64,000 bases of DNA, from contig JACPDI010000022.1 in NCBI GenBank assembly GCA_016184105.1, forward strand, positions 62,001-126,000, in the 5' to 3' direction. A program made the position numbers and the translations under genes. Positions 29,367 through 37,451 of the stretch are shown piece by piece (within the stretch, counting starts at the first letter, position 1; each line of letters opens with the position of its first letter). The notes under the pieces were generated by a model, which did no database searches, was not told where the DNA came from, and was given only the letters and a program-made list of their open reading frames with translations. Source of the stretch: Acidobacteriota bacterium. GTDB lineage: Bacteria; Acidobacteriota; Vicinamibacteria; Vicinamibacterales; 2-12-FULL-66-21.

Positions 29367-31442
29367 CTACCAGAGCACCGACACCCGCGCCATGCCGGTG
29401 TGCGCCTTGTAGGGCCTGTACACGTAGCCCAGTAGCAAGGACGTCGGCAGGTCAGCCTGCGCGGTGATCGTGTCGGCGCCCAGCGCGAAATCCTCGACCT
29501 GGTACTCGTCGTACCAGTACACGACTCCCAGCGAGAGACGCTTCGACACGAGATACCGCAGGTCGATGGTTCCGCGCAGCAGGTCGTTTGTCACCGCCGG
29601 GAGCGGAACCGGCGTCGGCACGGCACTGCCCGCGATGGTGCTGTAGACGTAGGTCGCTTTCCCCTTGCTCTGATCCCAGCCGAACCGCAGATCCGTTCGC
29701 GGAAGCACCTGGATCAGATCGACGCTGGCCGAGAGCGTCTTGGTCGTGTCGTCCGAGTCGTCGCTCCAGTTGCGCGTCGGATCGGTGAACTGCGGGTTCG
29801 GCAGCGGGCTCGCGGTGCGCGAGAGCTGCAGCGCGGCGTAGTTCTCGTAGGTGTACGTCACGTCCACGGCAACATGGTCGTTCGGGGCCACGTTCGCGCC
29901 GACGCTGTACACCTTGTTCGTGTTGTCCCGCAGCCCGAACTCCGTGTCCTTGTAGTCGTCCTTGCCGGCCGCGACCGATCCGTTGAAGCCGAGGAAGGAG
30001 ACCGGGTGCTCGTAGAGCGCCCGCACGGAGAAGTACTCGTTGCCGGTGACGTCGAACGACGTGCGGAACACGTTGTCCACCGTCTTCTCGAAGATCCGGA
30101 ACGTCCGATCGCCCGTGTAGCGGCCGTAACCGACCTTCAGGGCGCCGAACGGGAACGGCGTGAACGACGCGTCCAGGTCCAGGTAGTCCCGCTTCACGCT
30201 ATGCGGCTCGCTGGTCAGCGGGTCGGTCCGGTGCACGCCGTCGAACAGGATCCACTGCGGTGAGTGGAACTCCTCCGTGCGGTTGTCGAAGTCGTAGTAG
30301 CGGTAGCGGGCGTTCAGCCACACGTACTGGTTCGGCCGCGAGGTGAAGGTGAAGTTCGACGACACGATCCGCACGTCACCGTCGACGTTGGCCCGCGCGA
30401 GCGAAAGCACCGGCGCCGCGGTGTTGGTCGTGTACGGCAGAATCTCCGCGTCGCTCTTGACCGATCCGACGCCGAAGTACCCGGTGATCCGGCTGCGGCC
30501 CGGCAGCTTGTAGGACGCGGCGGTGCTGACCATGTGCCGCGTGCTGTCGGGCGCCGTCGCCAGCCGCGAGACCGACGGTCCGCGGCCGTCAGCGTACGCG
30601 GACGGATACACGCGGTCGGTGACCGCGAGCGGGTTGTCCCACATGATCGACTTGATGTCGTTGGTGAACCACGACCCGTCGTACCCCACGCGAACGAGCG
30701 CCTTCCGGTTGGACCACTCGGCCTTCATGCTGAGATCGTCGGTCCGGTTGTCGATTGGAACCGGCAGTTCGACCGAGTTGCTGAAGCCGAAGGAGGCGAT
30801 GGAGGGCATCGCCCCGTCGCGCGTGAAGCTGTTGAAGCTCACGGTGAGGTCGACTTCCCGCGTGGGGGACGCCGACATCGCGAACGCCAGCGTGTCGCGC
30901 CGGCTTTCCAGGTCGACCGGCCTCAGCAGGGCCGGGGCGGCGACCTTCCGGGTGGTCTTGTTCGTGGCCAGCAACGCGCGCGTCGCCGGGTCCATTCTGA
31001 AGACGCCGGTCGATTCGACCGTGTACGGTGTCCGGGCGTCGTTGCTGTACAGCAGCGGCACCTGGTCGTAGTAGAACGAGGCTCGCAGCTTCCCAACCTT
31101 CAGGAACTCGCCCCAGAAGCGCTGGTCGCTGCGGCCCACGTTGTCCGCGCCAGCCTCGAACAACAGGCTGCCGGAATCGGAGTTGAACCGGAAGCGCTCG
31201 AGCACGCCGCCGTCTCCGAGGTCGCGATACCGCTGGAACCTTGCGGCGTCGCCGGTGATGTCAGTGCCCCGCAGCCCGAAGTCCACCTGCCCGGTCGTGG
31301 CGAACGAGCTGGCGGGTTTCGGGGCGGCGGTCACCTGGGTACTGCTCTCGGTCTTGGCGGACGCGGTCGCGGTCGGCGTCTGTGCCTGGGCGGCGGAGGC
31401 GGCGACCACGAGCGCGGCGAGTGAAACAATCACGTTGCGCAT
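29367..31442 (-). CDS. mtrB: MtrB/PioB-family outer-membrane porin of a porin-cytochrome conduit
   Basis: A 691-residue outer-membrane barrel: signal peptide ending AAQAQ, a short linker, the MtrB/PioB-type start (TGQVDFGLRGTDITGD, RFQRYRDLGDGGVLERFRF), then many alternating-hydrophobic strands and a C-terminal Trp. I see no cysteine, so the N-terminal CxxC of Shewanella MtrB is absent. MtrB sheathes a decaheme cytochrome so that electrons cross the outer membrane. The decaheme gene is 12 bases upstream in the same operon. No surface MtrC-type cytochrome is nearby. Confidence 0.9.
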   Translation of the reverse strand: MRNVIVSLAALVVAASAAQAQTPTATASAKTESSTQVTAAPKPASSFATTGQVDFGLRGTDITGDAARFQRYRDLGDGGVLERFRFNSDSGSLLFEAGADNVGRSDQRFWGEFLKVGKLRASFYYDQVPLLYSNDARTPYTVESTGVFRMDPATRALLATNKTTRKVAAPALLRPVDLESRRDTLAFAMSASPTREVDLTVSFNSFTRDGAMPSIASFGFSNSVELPVPIDNRTDDLSMKAEWSNRKALVRVGYDGSWFTNDIKSIMWDNPLAVTDRVYPSAYADGRGPSVSRLATAPDSTRHMVSTAASYKLPGRSRITGYFGVGSVKSDAEILPYTTNTAAPVLSLARANVDGDVRIVSSNFTFTSRPNQYVWLNARYRYYDFDNRTEEFHSPQWILFDGVHRTDPLTSEPHSVKRDYLDLDASFTPFPFGALKVGYGRYTGDRTFRIFEKTVDNVFRTSFDVTGNEYFSVRALYEHPVSFLGFNGSVAAGKDDYKDTEFGLRDNTNKVYSVGANVAPNDHVAVDVTYTYENYAALQLSRTASPLPNPQFTDPTRNWSDDSDDTTKTLSASVDLIQVLPRTDLRFGWDQSKGKATYVYSTIAGSAVPTPVPLPAVTNDLLRGTIDLRYLVSKRLSLGVVYWYDEYQVEDFALGADTITAQADLPTSLLLGYVYRPYKAHTGMARVSVLW

Positions 31443-31454
31443 GTCAGTCTGCTC

Positions 31455-32435
31455 CTACCGCACGAAGAAGTTGCCGGCCGGATGATTCGAGCCGTGAATC
31501 TGCTGGTGGCAGTTCATGCACGAGCGCCCGAACAGGCGGTTGCTGGTCTTGGTCTGGGTCGCGTCGTAGATCGTCGCCGGGTGCCGCGAGTGCACGTGGC
31601 ACCGCTGGCAGAGCATCGGCAGCTTGGCGACCAGCAGGCGATCGTTGTTCGTCCCGTGCGGGTCGTGGCACGTGACGCAGCTCTCGTTGGTCGGCGCGTG
31701 CTCGTAGAGGTACGGTCCGCGCTTCTCCGTGTGACAGCTGACGCAGCTCTCGTTGATCGAATCGCCAACCTTCAACAGCCGCACGTTGCTCATCGAGCCG
31801 TGCGGGTTGTGGCACGAGGTGCACTCCATCTTGCCCTCGCGCACGGGCATGTGCCCGGTGCGGTTCAGCTTTGCGACCTTGTCCTTGTGGCAGGTGCCGC
31901 ACGTCTCGAGCTGGGTCGTCTTTTTCAGCTGCGACTTCTCGGACTTCGGCTCGTGCACGCTGTGGCAGGTGACGCATGACAGGTTGCGGCCGTCGTGCTG
32001 GCTGCCTTCCCAGGCGGCGCGGTCGCCGCGGCTATGACACGTCAGGCAAATCTGGGTGACATCCTTCGCCGTCATCGAACTCGGGCGCAGGATCTTGGTC
32101 TTGTCCCCGTCGCCCTCGACATGGGCTTTCCCGGGGCCATGACAGGATTCGCATCCAGCGGCGGCGGCGGGCGAGCGCGGATCCAGCGCGCGCGAGTGCG
32201 GGCTGCCGTGATACCCCTTCTTGCGGTCCTCATGGCAGGTCAGGCACGTTTCCTCGCCGACGTACTGGCTGCTGTCCTGCGCGGGGGCCGCCTGGGCCGC
32301 CGCCGCTTTCGCGGGCTCGGCTTTCGACGCCTTGGCCGACACGGGCTTCGCGGGCACGAACACGATCGCGAGCATCAGGATCGCGAGCGCGCCGCCAAGC
32401 CAGAGTGCCGGGGCCGTGCGGTGCAACCGGCTCAT
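31455..32435 (-). CDS. dmsE: DmsE/MtrA-family periplasmic decaheme c-type cytochrome
   Basis: A 326-residue protein with an N-terminal signal or anchor (LGGALAILMLAIVFVPAKP) and exactly ten CxxCH heme motifs, from CLTCHEDRKKGYHGSPHS to CMNCHQQIHGSNHP. This is the size and heme count of MtrA, PioA and DmsE, which sit inside the MtrB barrel and carry electrons from the periplasm to the outside. The start has AGGGGAGGG upstream. A sigma-54-type promoter match lies about 65 bases before the start. Confidence 0.95.
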   Translation of the reverse strand: MSRLHRTAPALWLGGALAILMLAIVFVPAKPVSAKASKAEPAKAAAAQAAPAQDSSQYVGEETCLTCHEDRKKGYHGSPHSRALDPRSPAAAAGCESCHGPGKAHVEGDGDKTKILRPSSMTAKDVTQICLTCHSRGDRAAWEGSQHDGRNLSCVTCHSVHEPKSEKSQLKKTTQLETCGTCHKDKVAKLNRTGHMPVREGKMECTSCHNPHGSMSNVRLLKVGDSINESCVSCHTEKRGPYLYEHAPTNESCVTCHDPHGTNNDRLLVAKLPMLCQRCHVHSRHPATIYDATQTKTSNRLFGRSCMNCHQQIHGSNHPAGNFFVR

Positions 32436-32499
32436 TACAGTCCCTCCCCTTACGAATGGCATCTGACAGTTCAGGTGTAAGAAATTACCGCAGGCCTAT

Positions 32500-32516
32500 G
32501 GGCAACACTCGTGCCC
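32500..32516 (-). promoter_or_regulatory. Sigma-54 (-24/-12) promoter of dmsE-mtrB
   Basis: The minus strand reads GGGCACGAGTGTTGCCC. Against the consensus TGGCACG-N4-TTGCW, only the first and last positions differ, and GG and GC are separated by the required ten bases. The predicted start, near 32488, leaves a leader of about 50 bases containing the ribosome site of dmsE. This is a close match in an intergenic region and in the right orientation. Confidence 0.7.
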
Positions 32517-32673
32517 TTCGTCCTGCTTGGCGTGTTCGTCGAAATGCGGCGGTTCTTGCCGCAAAGTCGGCAATTTTGGGCCTTTCTACCGGCAACCCGC
32601 CGAAAACGTCGACGGAAACCCGTTAGGGTCGAACGGGCAACGATGAAATTTTCCCCAGCCCCTCCGCGAAAAA

Positions 32674-32711
32674 AACCGCAGGGGACGCAGAGGACGACGT
32701 CCCCCGCGGTT
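32674..32711 (-). terminator. Intrinsic terminator of the NrfD operon
   Basis: Arms 32674-32687 and 32698-32711 form a 14-bp stem with one mismatch and a 10-base loop. On the minus strand the hairpin follows the NrfD stop by about 30 bases and is followed by seven T. It would separate the quinol-module transcript from dmsE-mtrB. Confidence 0.8.
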
Positions 32712-32739
32712 GATGCCCTGTGGGCTCTGTGGCTGGCGA

Positions 32740-33948
32740 TCAGAACACGCGGGCGCCGACCGCCGCGCCTCCCGGTTGCGCCGCGTGCGCCGGCTCGCGC
32801 TCTTCCCGCCACGGCGGCAGCAGCCAGAGCAGCACGGCAAGGATCGCCACCGGCAGAATCATGAGCAGGATCGCGGGGAGCATCCCCTCGCGCGTCGCGA
32901 AACCCATCTTGTAGGTCGTGTATCCAAGATAGCTCTTGGAGAAGAGCTGGCCGCCGATCACCACGTTCCAGCGCATGGCGAAGATGCCGATGAGCGTCAG
33001 CACGCCGGCCGACGCGTAGAGCGCACGCCGCGCCGGCGCGCGGAACCTCACGAGCTGGGCCGCGGCGAGCAGCGCCAGCGGCACGATCGTGCCCAGGATG
33101 ATCTGCAACACGATCTGCGAGGTGAACAGGCGGGTCTTCACCATGAAGTCCAGCGTCTTGAACGACTCGTCCGATTCGTAGATGCGGTGCACCAGGTCCA
33201 GCATCTCGAGCGAGAAGTCGATCAGGAACGCGTAGAACAGGTAGCGCGCCACCGTGTCGAGGCACGGCATGTCAATCGGCACCTTCTGCAGCCGCGCGTA
33301 GGCCATGTACACCAGCATCACCGCCGCGATCCCCGACACGATCGCGGAGAACAGGAACACAATCGGCATCATCGGCGTGGACCACCACGGATTCGCCTTG
33401 ATCGACCCGAAGATGAACCCGACGTAGCCGTGCAGCAGGAACGCCGACGGGATCCCGATGACCGTGACGATGTAGCCCACGCGGTGGTCGAGGCGCAATG
33501 ACGCCGGGCTGATGTTGTCCGACCCGAGCGTCACGACGGTGTAGAACCAGCGCCTGAGCCCGGTGCTGGCGCGACGGCGCAGCACCAGGTCTTTCCGGTA
33601 GTCCAGCCAGATCTCCACCACCAGCACCGCCATGAGGTACCAGAGATAGACGAAGCCGAACATCGCCATCGCCGACGTGGTGTGCGGCGTCAGGTACATC
33701 TCGAACGACCGCTCCGGATGGCCCAGGTGCAGCTGCAGCGGGAGCGGCGCCACGAGCAGGAACGCCAGCGCGGTGAGCAGCGCGATCCGGTACGTCGGCT
33801 TGACCGCCTGCACGTTGAACACGCGCTCGAGCGAGGCGAGGATGAACGCGCCGGCCACGAGCCCGGTGATGAACGGGTACAGGACGATCAGCACGCTCCA
33901 CTGCAACTCGATTTCGTTCGGGTACAGAAAGCCTTCAACAGGCGGCAT
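32740..33948 (-). CDS. NrfD/PsrC-family quinol-interacting membrane subunit
   Basis: A 402-residue integral membrane protein of the NrfD (PsrC) family: VLIVLYPFITGLVAGAFILA start, LHLGHPERSFEMYLTPHTTS, and about nine or ten hydrophobic helices. These proteins oxidise or reduce menaquinol and pass electrons to an iron-sulfur partner. That partner, with four clusters, is encoded nine bases upstream and an anchored tetraheme cytochrome before it, forming a quinol:cytochrome module like Geobacter Cbc complexes. It probably feeds the decaheme-porin conduit downstream. Confidence 0.9.
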   Translation of the reverse strand: MPPVEGFLYPNEIELQWSVLIVLYPFITGLVAGAFILASLERVFNVQAVKPTYRIALLTALAFLLVAPLPLQLHLGHPERSFEMYLTPHTTSAMAMFGFVYLWYLMAVLVVEIWLDYRKDLVLRRRASTGLRRWFYTVVTLGSDNISPASLRLDHRVGYIVTVIGIPSAFLLHGYVGFIFGSIKANPWWSTPMMPIVFLFSAIVSGIAAVMLVYMAYARLQKVPIDMPCLDTVARYLFYAFLIDFSLEMLDLVHRIYESDESFKTLDFMVKTRLFTSQIVLQIILGTIVPLALLAAAQLVRFRAPARRALYASAGVLTLIGIFAMRWNVVIGGQLFSKSYLGYTTYKMGFATREGMLPAILLMILPVAILAVLLWLLPPWREEREPAHAAQPGGAAVGARVF

Positions 33949-33957
33949 CGCGTCTCC

Positions 33958-34716
33958 TCAACGGACGGACCCATCCAGGTCGTTGTAGTACACCTTCGGC
34001 CGCGTGGCCATCTGCGGCTTCAGCACCTGTACCTTGTTCGTGCGCAGGAACTCGTGGATGGGATCCGCAGGGTTCTTCAAGTCGGCCAGCCGGCGGGCCG
34101 AGGTCGGGCACGTCTCGCAGCACGCCGTCGTCAGCCCCTTGCTGATGCGGTGGTAGCAGAGCGTGCACTTGTCCGCCGTGTGCGTGCGCGGATCGATGAA
34201 GCGGCAGCCGTACGGGCACGCCTGCACGCAGTAGCGGCAGCCCACGCAGTAGTCCGCGTCCACCAGGACGACGCCGTCAGGGCTGCGGAAGGTGGCGCCC
34301 ACCGGGCACACCTGCTCGCAGGGGGAGTCCACGCAGTGGTTGCACAGTTTGGGAACGAAGAAACTCTTCCACGCGCCCTGCTCGTCCGGCACGGGCGGGA
34401 AGCCGTCGAAGCCGCCGTTCGGCGAGTCGACGATCGGGTGCTCCGGATCCTCCGGGTTGATGCGATAGCGCTCGACCCACGTCCGGAAGAAGTACGGTTC
34501 GTCGGGAACGTCGTTCTCCGCCTTGCACGCCCGCACGCACGACCCGCACCCGATGCACTTCTCGATCTCGACGATCATCGCCCACCAGTGATCGGACGCC
34601 TGGTAGTTCGGGGCCGCCTGCGGCTCGCCCGCCAGCACGTGCTCCCACGCGATTGCCGCCGGGGCGCTCAGCACCAGCAGCTTTCCGCTCTGCAACAGGA
34701 ACGTTCGCCGGTCCAT
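33958..34716 (-). CDS. Four-cluster ferredoxin subunit (PsrB/DmsB/HybA type), Tat-exported
   Basis: A 252-residue protein starting with a Tat-like signal (MDRRTFLLQSGKLLVLSAPA). Four cysteine groups are seen: CIGCGSCVRAC, CNHCVDSPCEQVC, CVGCRYCVQACPYGC, and CTLC with the later CCETCP, consistent with four 4Fe-4S clusters. It would relay electrons between the NrfD protein and the tetraheme cytochrome on the periplasmic face. No molybdopterin catalytic subunit is encoded here, so this is an electron-transfer module and not a complete reductase. Confidence 0.9.
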   Translation of the reverse strand: MDRRTFLLQSGKLLVLSAPAAIAWEHVLAGEPQAAPNYQASDHWWAMIVEIEKCIGCGSCVRACKAENDVPDEPYFFRTWVERYRINPEDPEHPIVDSPNGGFDGFPPVPDEQGAWKSFFVPKLCNHCVDSPCEQVCPVGATFRSPDGVVLVDADYCVGCRYCVQACPYGCRFIDPRTHTADKCTLCYHRISKGLTTACCETCPTSARRLADLKNPADPIHEFLRTNKVQVLKPQMATRPKVYYNDLDGSVR

Positions 34717-34736
34717 CTATCTCTCTCCTCGCGCCC

Positions 34737-35192
34737 CTATGACACGCCCGGGGCGTGCGGCTGGTGACAGGTCGTGCACGTCTCGCCCCCCGCGTGGTCT
34801 GCGCTCTTCACCTGCGGAAACGCCGCCGGCCTGGCGGAAGTCTGCTCGTGGCACCGCACGCAAAGCTTCGCGGGATTCGGCTTGACGCCGGCGGCCTCCC
34901 CCGCCGCGTGTGCCGCGTGAGGCCCATGACAGCTCTCGCAGCGCACGGCCGCGTGCCTCCCGGGGGCGCGAGTGGCGACCACGTCCTCGTGACACTCGAC
35001 GCAGCTCCGCTCGCCGCCGTGGACGACAGGCTTCTTCGCGGCGACCTCGAGCGCACCGGCGCGATAGTGGCCGTACGTGCCGAAGTCGGCCGGAACCAGA
35101 ACAGCCTGCGTGATCAAAAAGAGGAAGATGCCCGCCGCGAACAGGCCGGCAAGGCGCAAGAGGTGCTCGTAGTCCTGGAACTTGAAGCCCAT
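34737..35192 (-). CDS. Membrane-anchored tetraheme cytochrome c
   Basis: A 151-residue protein with one N-terminal membrane helix (LLRLAGLFAAGIFLFLITQA) and four CxxCH motifs: CVECH, CESCH, CVRCH and CTTCH, with extra histidines available as second ligands. It is likely to sit on the periplasmic side and accept electrons from the ferredoxin/NrfD pair, then pass them to the decaheme. It starts one base after the previous gene and ends 20 bases before the ferredoxin gene. Confidence 0.85.
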   Translation of the reverse strand: MGFKFQDYEHLLRLAGLFAAGIFLFLITQAVLVPADFGTYGHYRAGALEVAAKKPVVHGGERSCVECHEDVVATRAPGRHAAVRCESCHGPHAAHAAGEAAGVKPNPAKLCVRCHEQTSARPAAFPQVKSADHAGGETCTTCHQPHAPGVS

Positions 35193-35193
35193 A

Positions 35194-35484
35194 TCAGGTC
35201 CTCACCGTGACATTCCGCGGGACGTCCTCCGGGGTCCCCCGCGGGACCAGCAGCCACAGGCGATATGCGATCCACGCGCTGGCGCTCCCGACAACGATCG
35301 CCGCCGGTACGACGACAAACACAAACGCGCCGGCGTACGGGTTCCACCGATCCCCGCCGATCAGCGTGTTGACCACCAGCAGCACGACGAGAAACAACGC
35401 GTCGACCGCGAGAAACAGGCCCAGCAGGCCCGCGCCTGCCAGCATCACCCGCGCCATCCCGGACCACCACGGAGCAGAGCCCAT
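35194..35484 (-). CDS. Small membrane protein of the quinol-cytochrome module
   Basis: A 96-residue protein with two strongly hydrophobic stretches (VMLAGAGLLGLFLAVDALFL and YAGAFVFVVVPAAIVVGSAS). I do not recognise a family. It opens the operon: GGAGG precedes the ATG, the stop is one base before the tetraheme start, and a sigma-54-like promoter lies about 105 bases upstream. It could be a small accessory or assembly subunit of the quinol-cytochrome complex. Confidence 0.7.
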   Translation of the reverse strand: MGSAPWWSGMARVMLAGAGLLGLFLAVDALFLVVLLVVNTLIGGDRWNPYAGAFVFVVVPAAIVVGSASAWIAYRLWLLVPRGTPEDVPRNVTVRT

Positions 35485-35587
35485 GGCCCCTCCTTCACTT
35501 CGCAGTCGCTACGAAGCCGTGAGCCGTACCCTGAATGAACGAAACGACGGTTATGAAACGGGCGACGGGATGACGTATGACGCGTTG

Positions 35588-35603
35588 TGCAAGTGGACGG
35601 CCA
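35588..35603 (-). promoter_or_regulatory. Sigma-54 (-24/-12) promoter of the NrfD operon
   Basis: The minus strand reads TGGCCGTCCACTTGCA, with TGGC and TTGCA boxes and ten bases between GG and GC. It matches TGGCACG-N4-TTGCW except at the A, C and G of the first box's end. It lies in the gap before the operon, in the right orientation. The gap 35485-35700 otherwise shows no gene. Confidence 0.6.
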
Positions 35604-35700
35604 CCCCGAAAAATGGCCGTAATCAGGCGGGCGCGCCGGGAAACCGGTGAATAGACGGTATTCCGGCGCCGCCGTCGTGCCGAAATGCCGGCGGGGTTGG

Positions 35701-37095
35701 TTACGCCGTCTTCACGGCGGCGATCAAATCCATGATCGCCTTCTTGCCGTCGGCAAAGTACATGAGCGTGTTGTCGGCGGCGAAGAGCGGATTCGGAATA
35801 CCGGCGAATCCCGGGCTCAGGCTCCGCTTCACCACGACCACCGTCCGTGCCTTGTCCACGTCGATGATGGGCATGCCGGCAATCGGGCTGTTCGGATCGG
35901 TCCGCGCGATAGGGTTGACGACGTCGTTCGCGCCGATGACGATGGCGACGTCGACCTGCTGCATGGTGGGGTTGATCTCGTCCATCTCCTTGAGCTTGTC
36001 GTAGTCGATCTCCGCTTCGGCGAGCAGCACGTTCATGTGGCCCGGCATGCGCCCCGCCACCGGGTGAATCGCGAACTCCACCTCCAGGCCCTTGCGCTCC
36101 AGCAGGTCTGTCAAATCCCGCACCGCGTGCTGCGCCTGCGACACGGCGAGGCCGTAGCCGGGGACGATCACCACGCGGCGGGCGCCGTCGAACAGCATCG
36201 CCACCTCTTCCGGCGAGGTCGACTTCACCCGGCCGGCGTACACCTCGTCCGCCTTGGCGACCGGGCCGGTGGCAACGCCGCCGCCCGTGAGCACGTTGCC
36301 CAGCGACCGGTTCATCGCGCGGCACATGATCCGCGTCAGGATGATGCCTGATGCGCCGACGAGCGATCCGGCGACGATGAGGACGCTGTTGTTGAGGACA
36401 AAGCCGGTCGCCGCCCCCGCGATTCCCGAGTAGGAATTCAGGAGCGCGATGGCGACCGGCATGTCAGCGCCGCCGATGGGAATGGTGAGGAGGACGCCCA
36501 GCATGGACGAGACCACGACGACTGCCACATACGCCCAGATGGCAGTCGGATCCACGACGACAATCGCGCCAAAGCCGATCGCGGCGAGGCCGAGGACGAC
36601 GTTCACGGCGCCCTGACCGCGGAACACAATGGGGCGTCCCGGGAGCAGCCACTCCTGCAACTTGTCGAAGGCGACGAGGCTTCCCCAGAACGTGACGGCG
36701 CCAATCACGCCGGAGGCCGCCGTGGCGATGGTGAGCTGCAGCGTGGTCTCGGTTGCGTCGATGAGCGCGGCGCCCGCCACGAGCACGGAGGCCCCCCCGC
36801 CGAAGCCGTTGAGGAGCGCCACCATCTGCGGCATGCCGGTCATCGGCACCTTGATGGCCAGCAGGGCGCCGGCCAGGCTGCCAAGGGCAATGCCCGCGGC
36901 GATGGTGGCCCACGCCGCGGTGCCGGCACCCAGAATCTCGCGGTCCACGAGCGTCGCCACGATGGCGAGCAGCATGCCGAGCGCGCCGTACAGGTTGCCG
37001 CGGACGGCGGACTTGGGGTGCGCCAGCCCGATGAGGCCGAAGATGAAGAGGACGGACGCGGCGAGATACGCGAGATTGATGAGTGAGGTTGGCAT
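35701..37095 (-). CDS. pntB: NAD(P) transhydrogenase subunit beta
   Basis: A 464-residue protein: eight or nine membrane helices (from LINLAYLAASVLFIFGLIGL) and a C-terminal NADP-binding domain with VVIVPGYGLAVSQAQ, HPVAGRMPGHMNVLLAEA, VAIVIGANDVVNP and VDKARTVVVVKRSLSPGFAG, all PntB hallmarks. The enzyme couples proton flow to hydride transfer between NADH and NADP. A PntA C-terminal-type subunit is encoded upstream, but the NAD-binding subunit is missing locally. Confidence 0.95.
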   Translation of the reverse strand: MPTSLINLAYLAASVLFIFGLIGLAHPKSAVRGNLYGALGMLLAIVATLVDREILGAGTAAWATIAAGIALGSLAGALLAIKVPMTGMPQMVALLNGFGGGASVLVAGAALIDATETTLQLTIATAASGVIGAVTFWGSLVAFDKLQEWLLPGRPIVFRGQGAVNVVLGLAAIGFGAIVVVDPTAIWAYVAVVVVSSMLGVLLTIPIGGADMPVAIALLNSYSGIAGAATGFVLNNSVLIVAGSLVGASGIILTRIMCRAMNRSLGNVLTGGGVATGPVAKADEVYAGRVKSTSPEEVAMLFDGARRVVIVPGYGLAVSQAQHAVRDLTDLLERKGLEVEFAIHPVAGRMPGHMNVLLAEAEIDYDKLKEMDEINPTMQQVDVAIVIGANDVVNPIARTDPNSPIAGMPIIDVDKARTVVVVKRSLSPGFAGIPNPLFAADNTLMYFADGKKAIMDLIAAVKTA

Positions 37096-37113
37096 CGGTG
37101 TCGGGCGCGCCGC

Positions 37114-37392
37114 CTAGTCGCGCTTCCGGAACATGTGCAGCATTCGGTGCGTCACGAGAAACCCGCCGACCACGTTGATCGTGGCGAAAACCAGCGCCAC
37201 GAACCCGAGCGCGGTGGTCAGCCGGTTGGGCGTCGCCACGGAGAGCAGCGCGCCGATGATCGTGATCCCGGAGACGGCGTTCGAGCCCGACATCAGCGGC
37301 GTATGCAGGAGGGGTGGCACCTTCGTGATGACGGCGAAACCCAGGAACATCGCCAGCACGAACACCGTGAAGACCCCGACGAACGCATCCAT
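37114..37392 (-). CDS. pntAB: NAD(P) transhydrogenase alpha membrane subunit (PntAb)
   Basis: A 92-residue membrane protein (FVLAMFLGFAVITKVPPLLH, TPLMSGSNAVSGITIIGAL) matching the membrane C-terminal part of PntA, made as a separate polypeptide as in many three-subunit transhydrogenases. It lies 18 bases upstream of pntB. The start at 37392 has GGAGAG upstream. No NAD-binding subunit (PntAa) is present on either side: the next gene upstream is divergent, so it must lie elsewhere if the enzyme works. Confidence 0.9.
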   Translation of the reverse strand: MDAFVGVFTVFVLAMFLGFAVITKVPPLLHTPLMSGSNAVSGITIIGALLSVATPNRLTTALGFVALVFATINVVGGFLVTHRMLHMFRKRD

Positions 37393-37411
37393 CCCGACAC
37401 TCTCCCTGGAA

Positions 37412-37439
37412 TCGACGTGCACCCCGCGCGGACTATAAT
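37412..37439 (+). promoter_or_regulatory. Sigma-70-type promoter of the symporter gene
   Basis: A perfect TATAAT (-10) at 37434-37439 is preceded, 16 bases earlier, by TCGACG, a weak -35 box. It lies just before the symporter start, so the leader would be only a few bases. It is in the short gap shared with the divergent pntAb gene. Confidence 0.5.
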
Positions 37440-37451
37440 ACCCCGCCCGAC

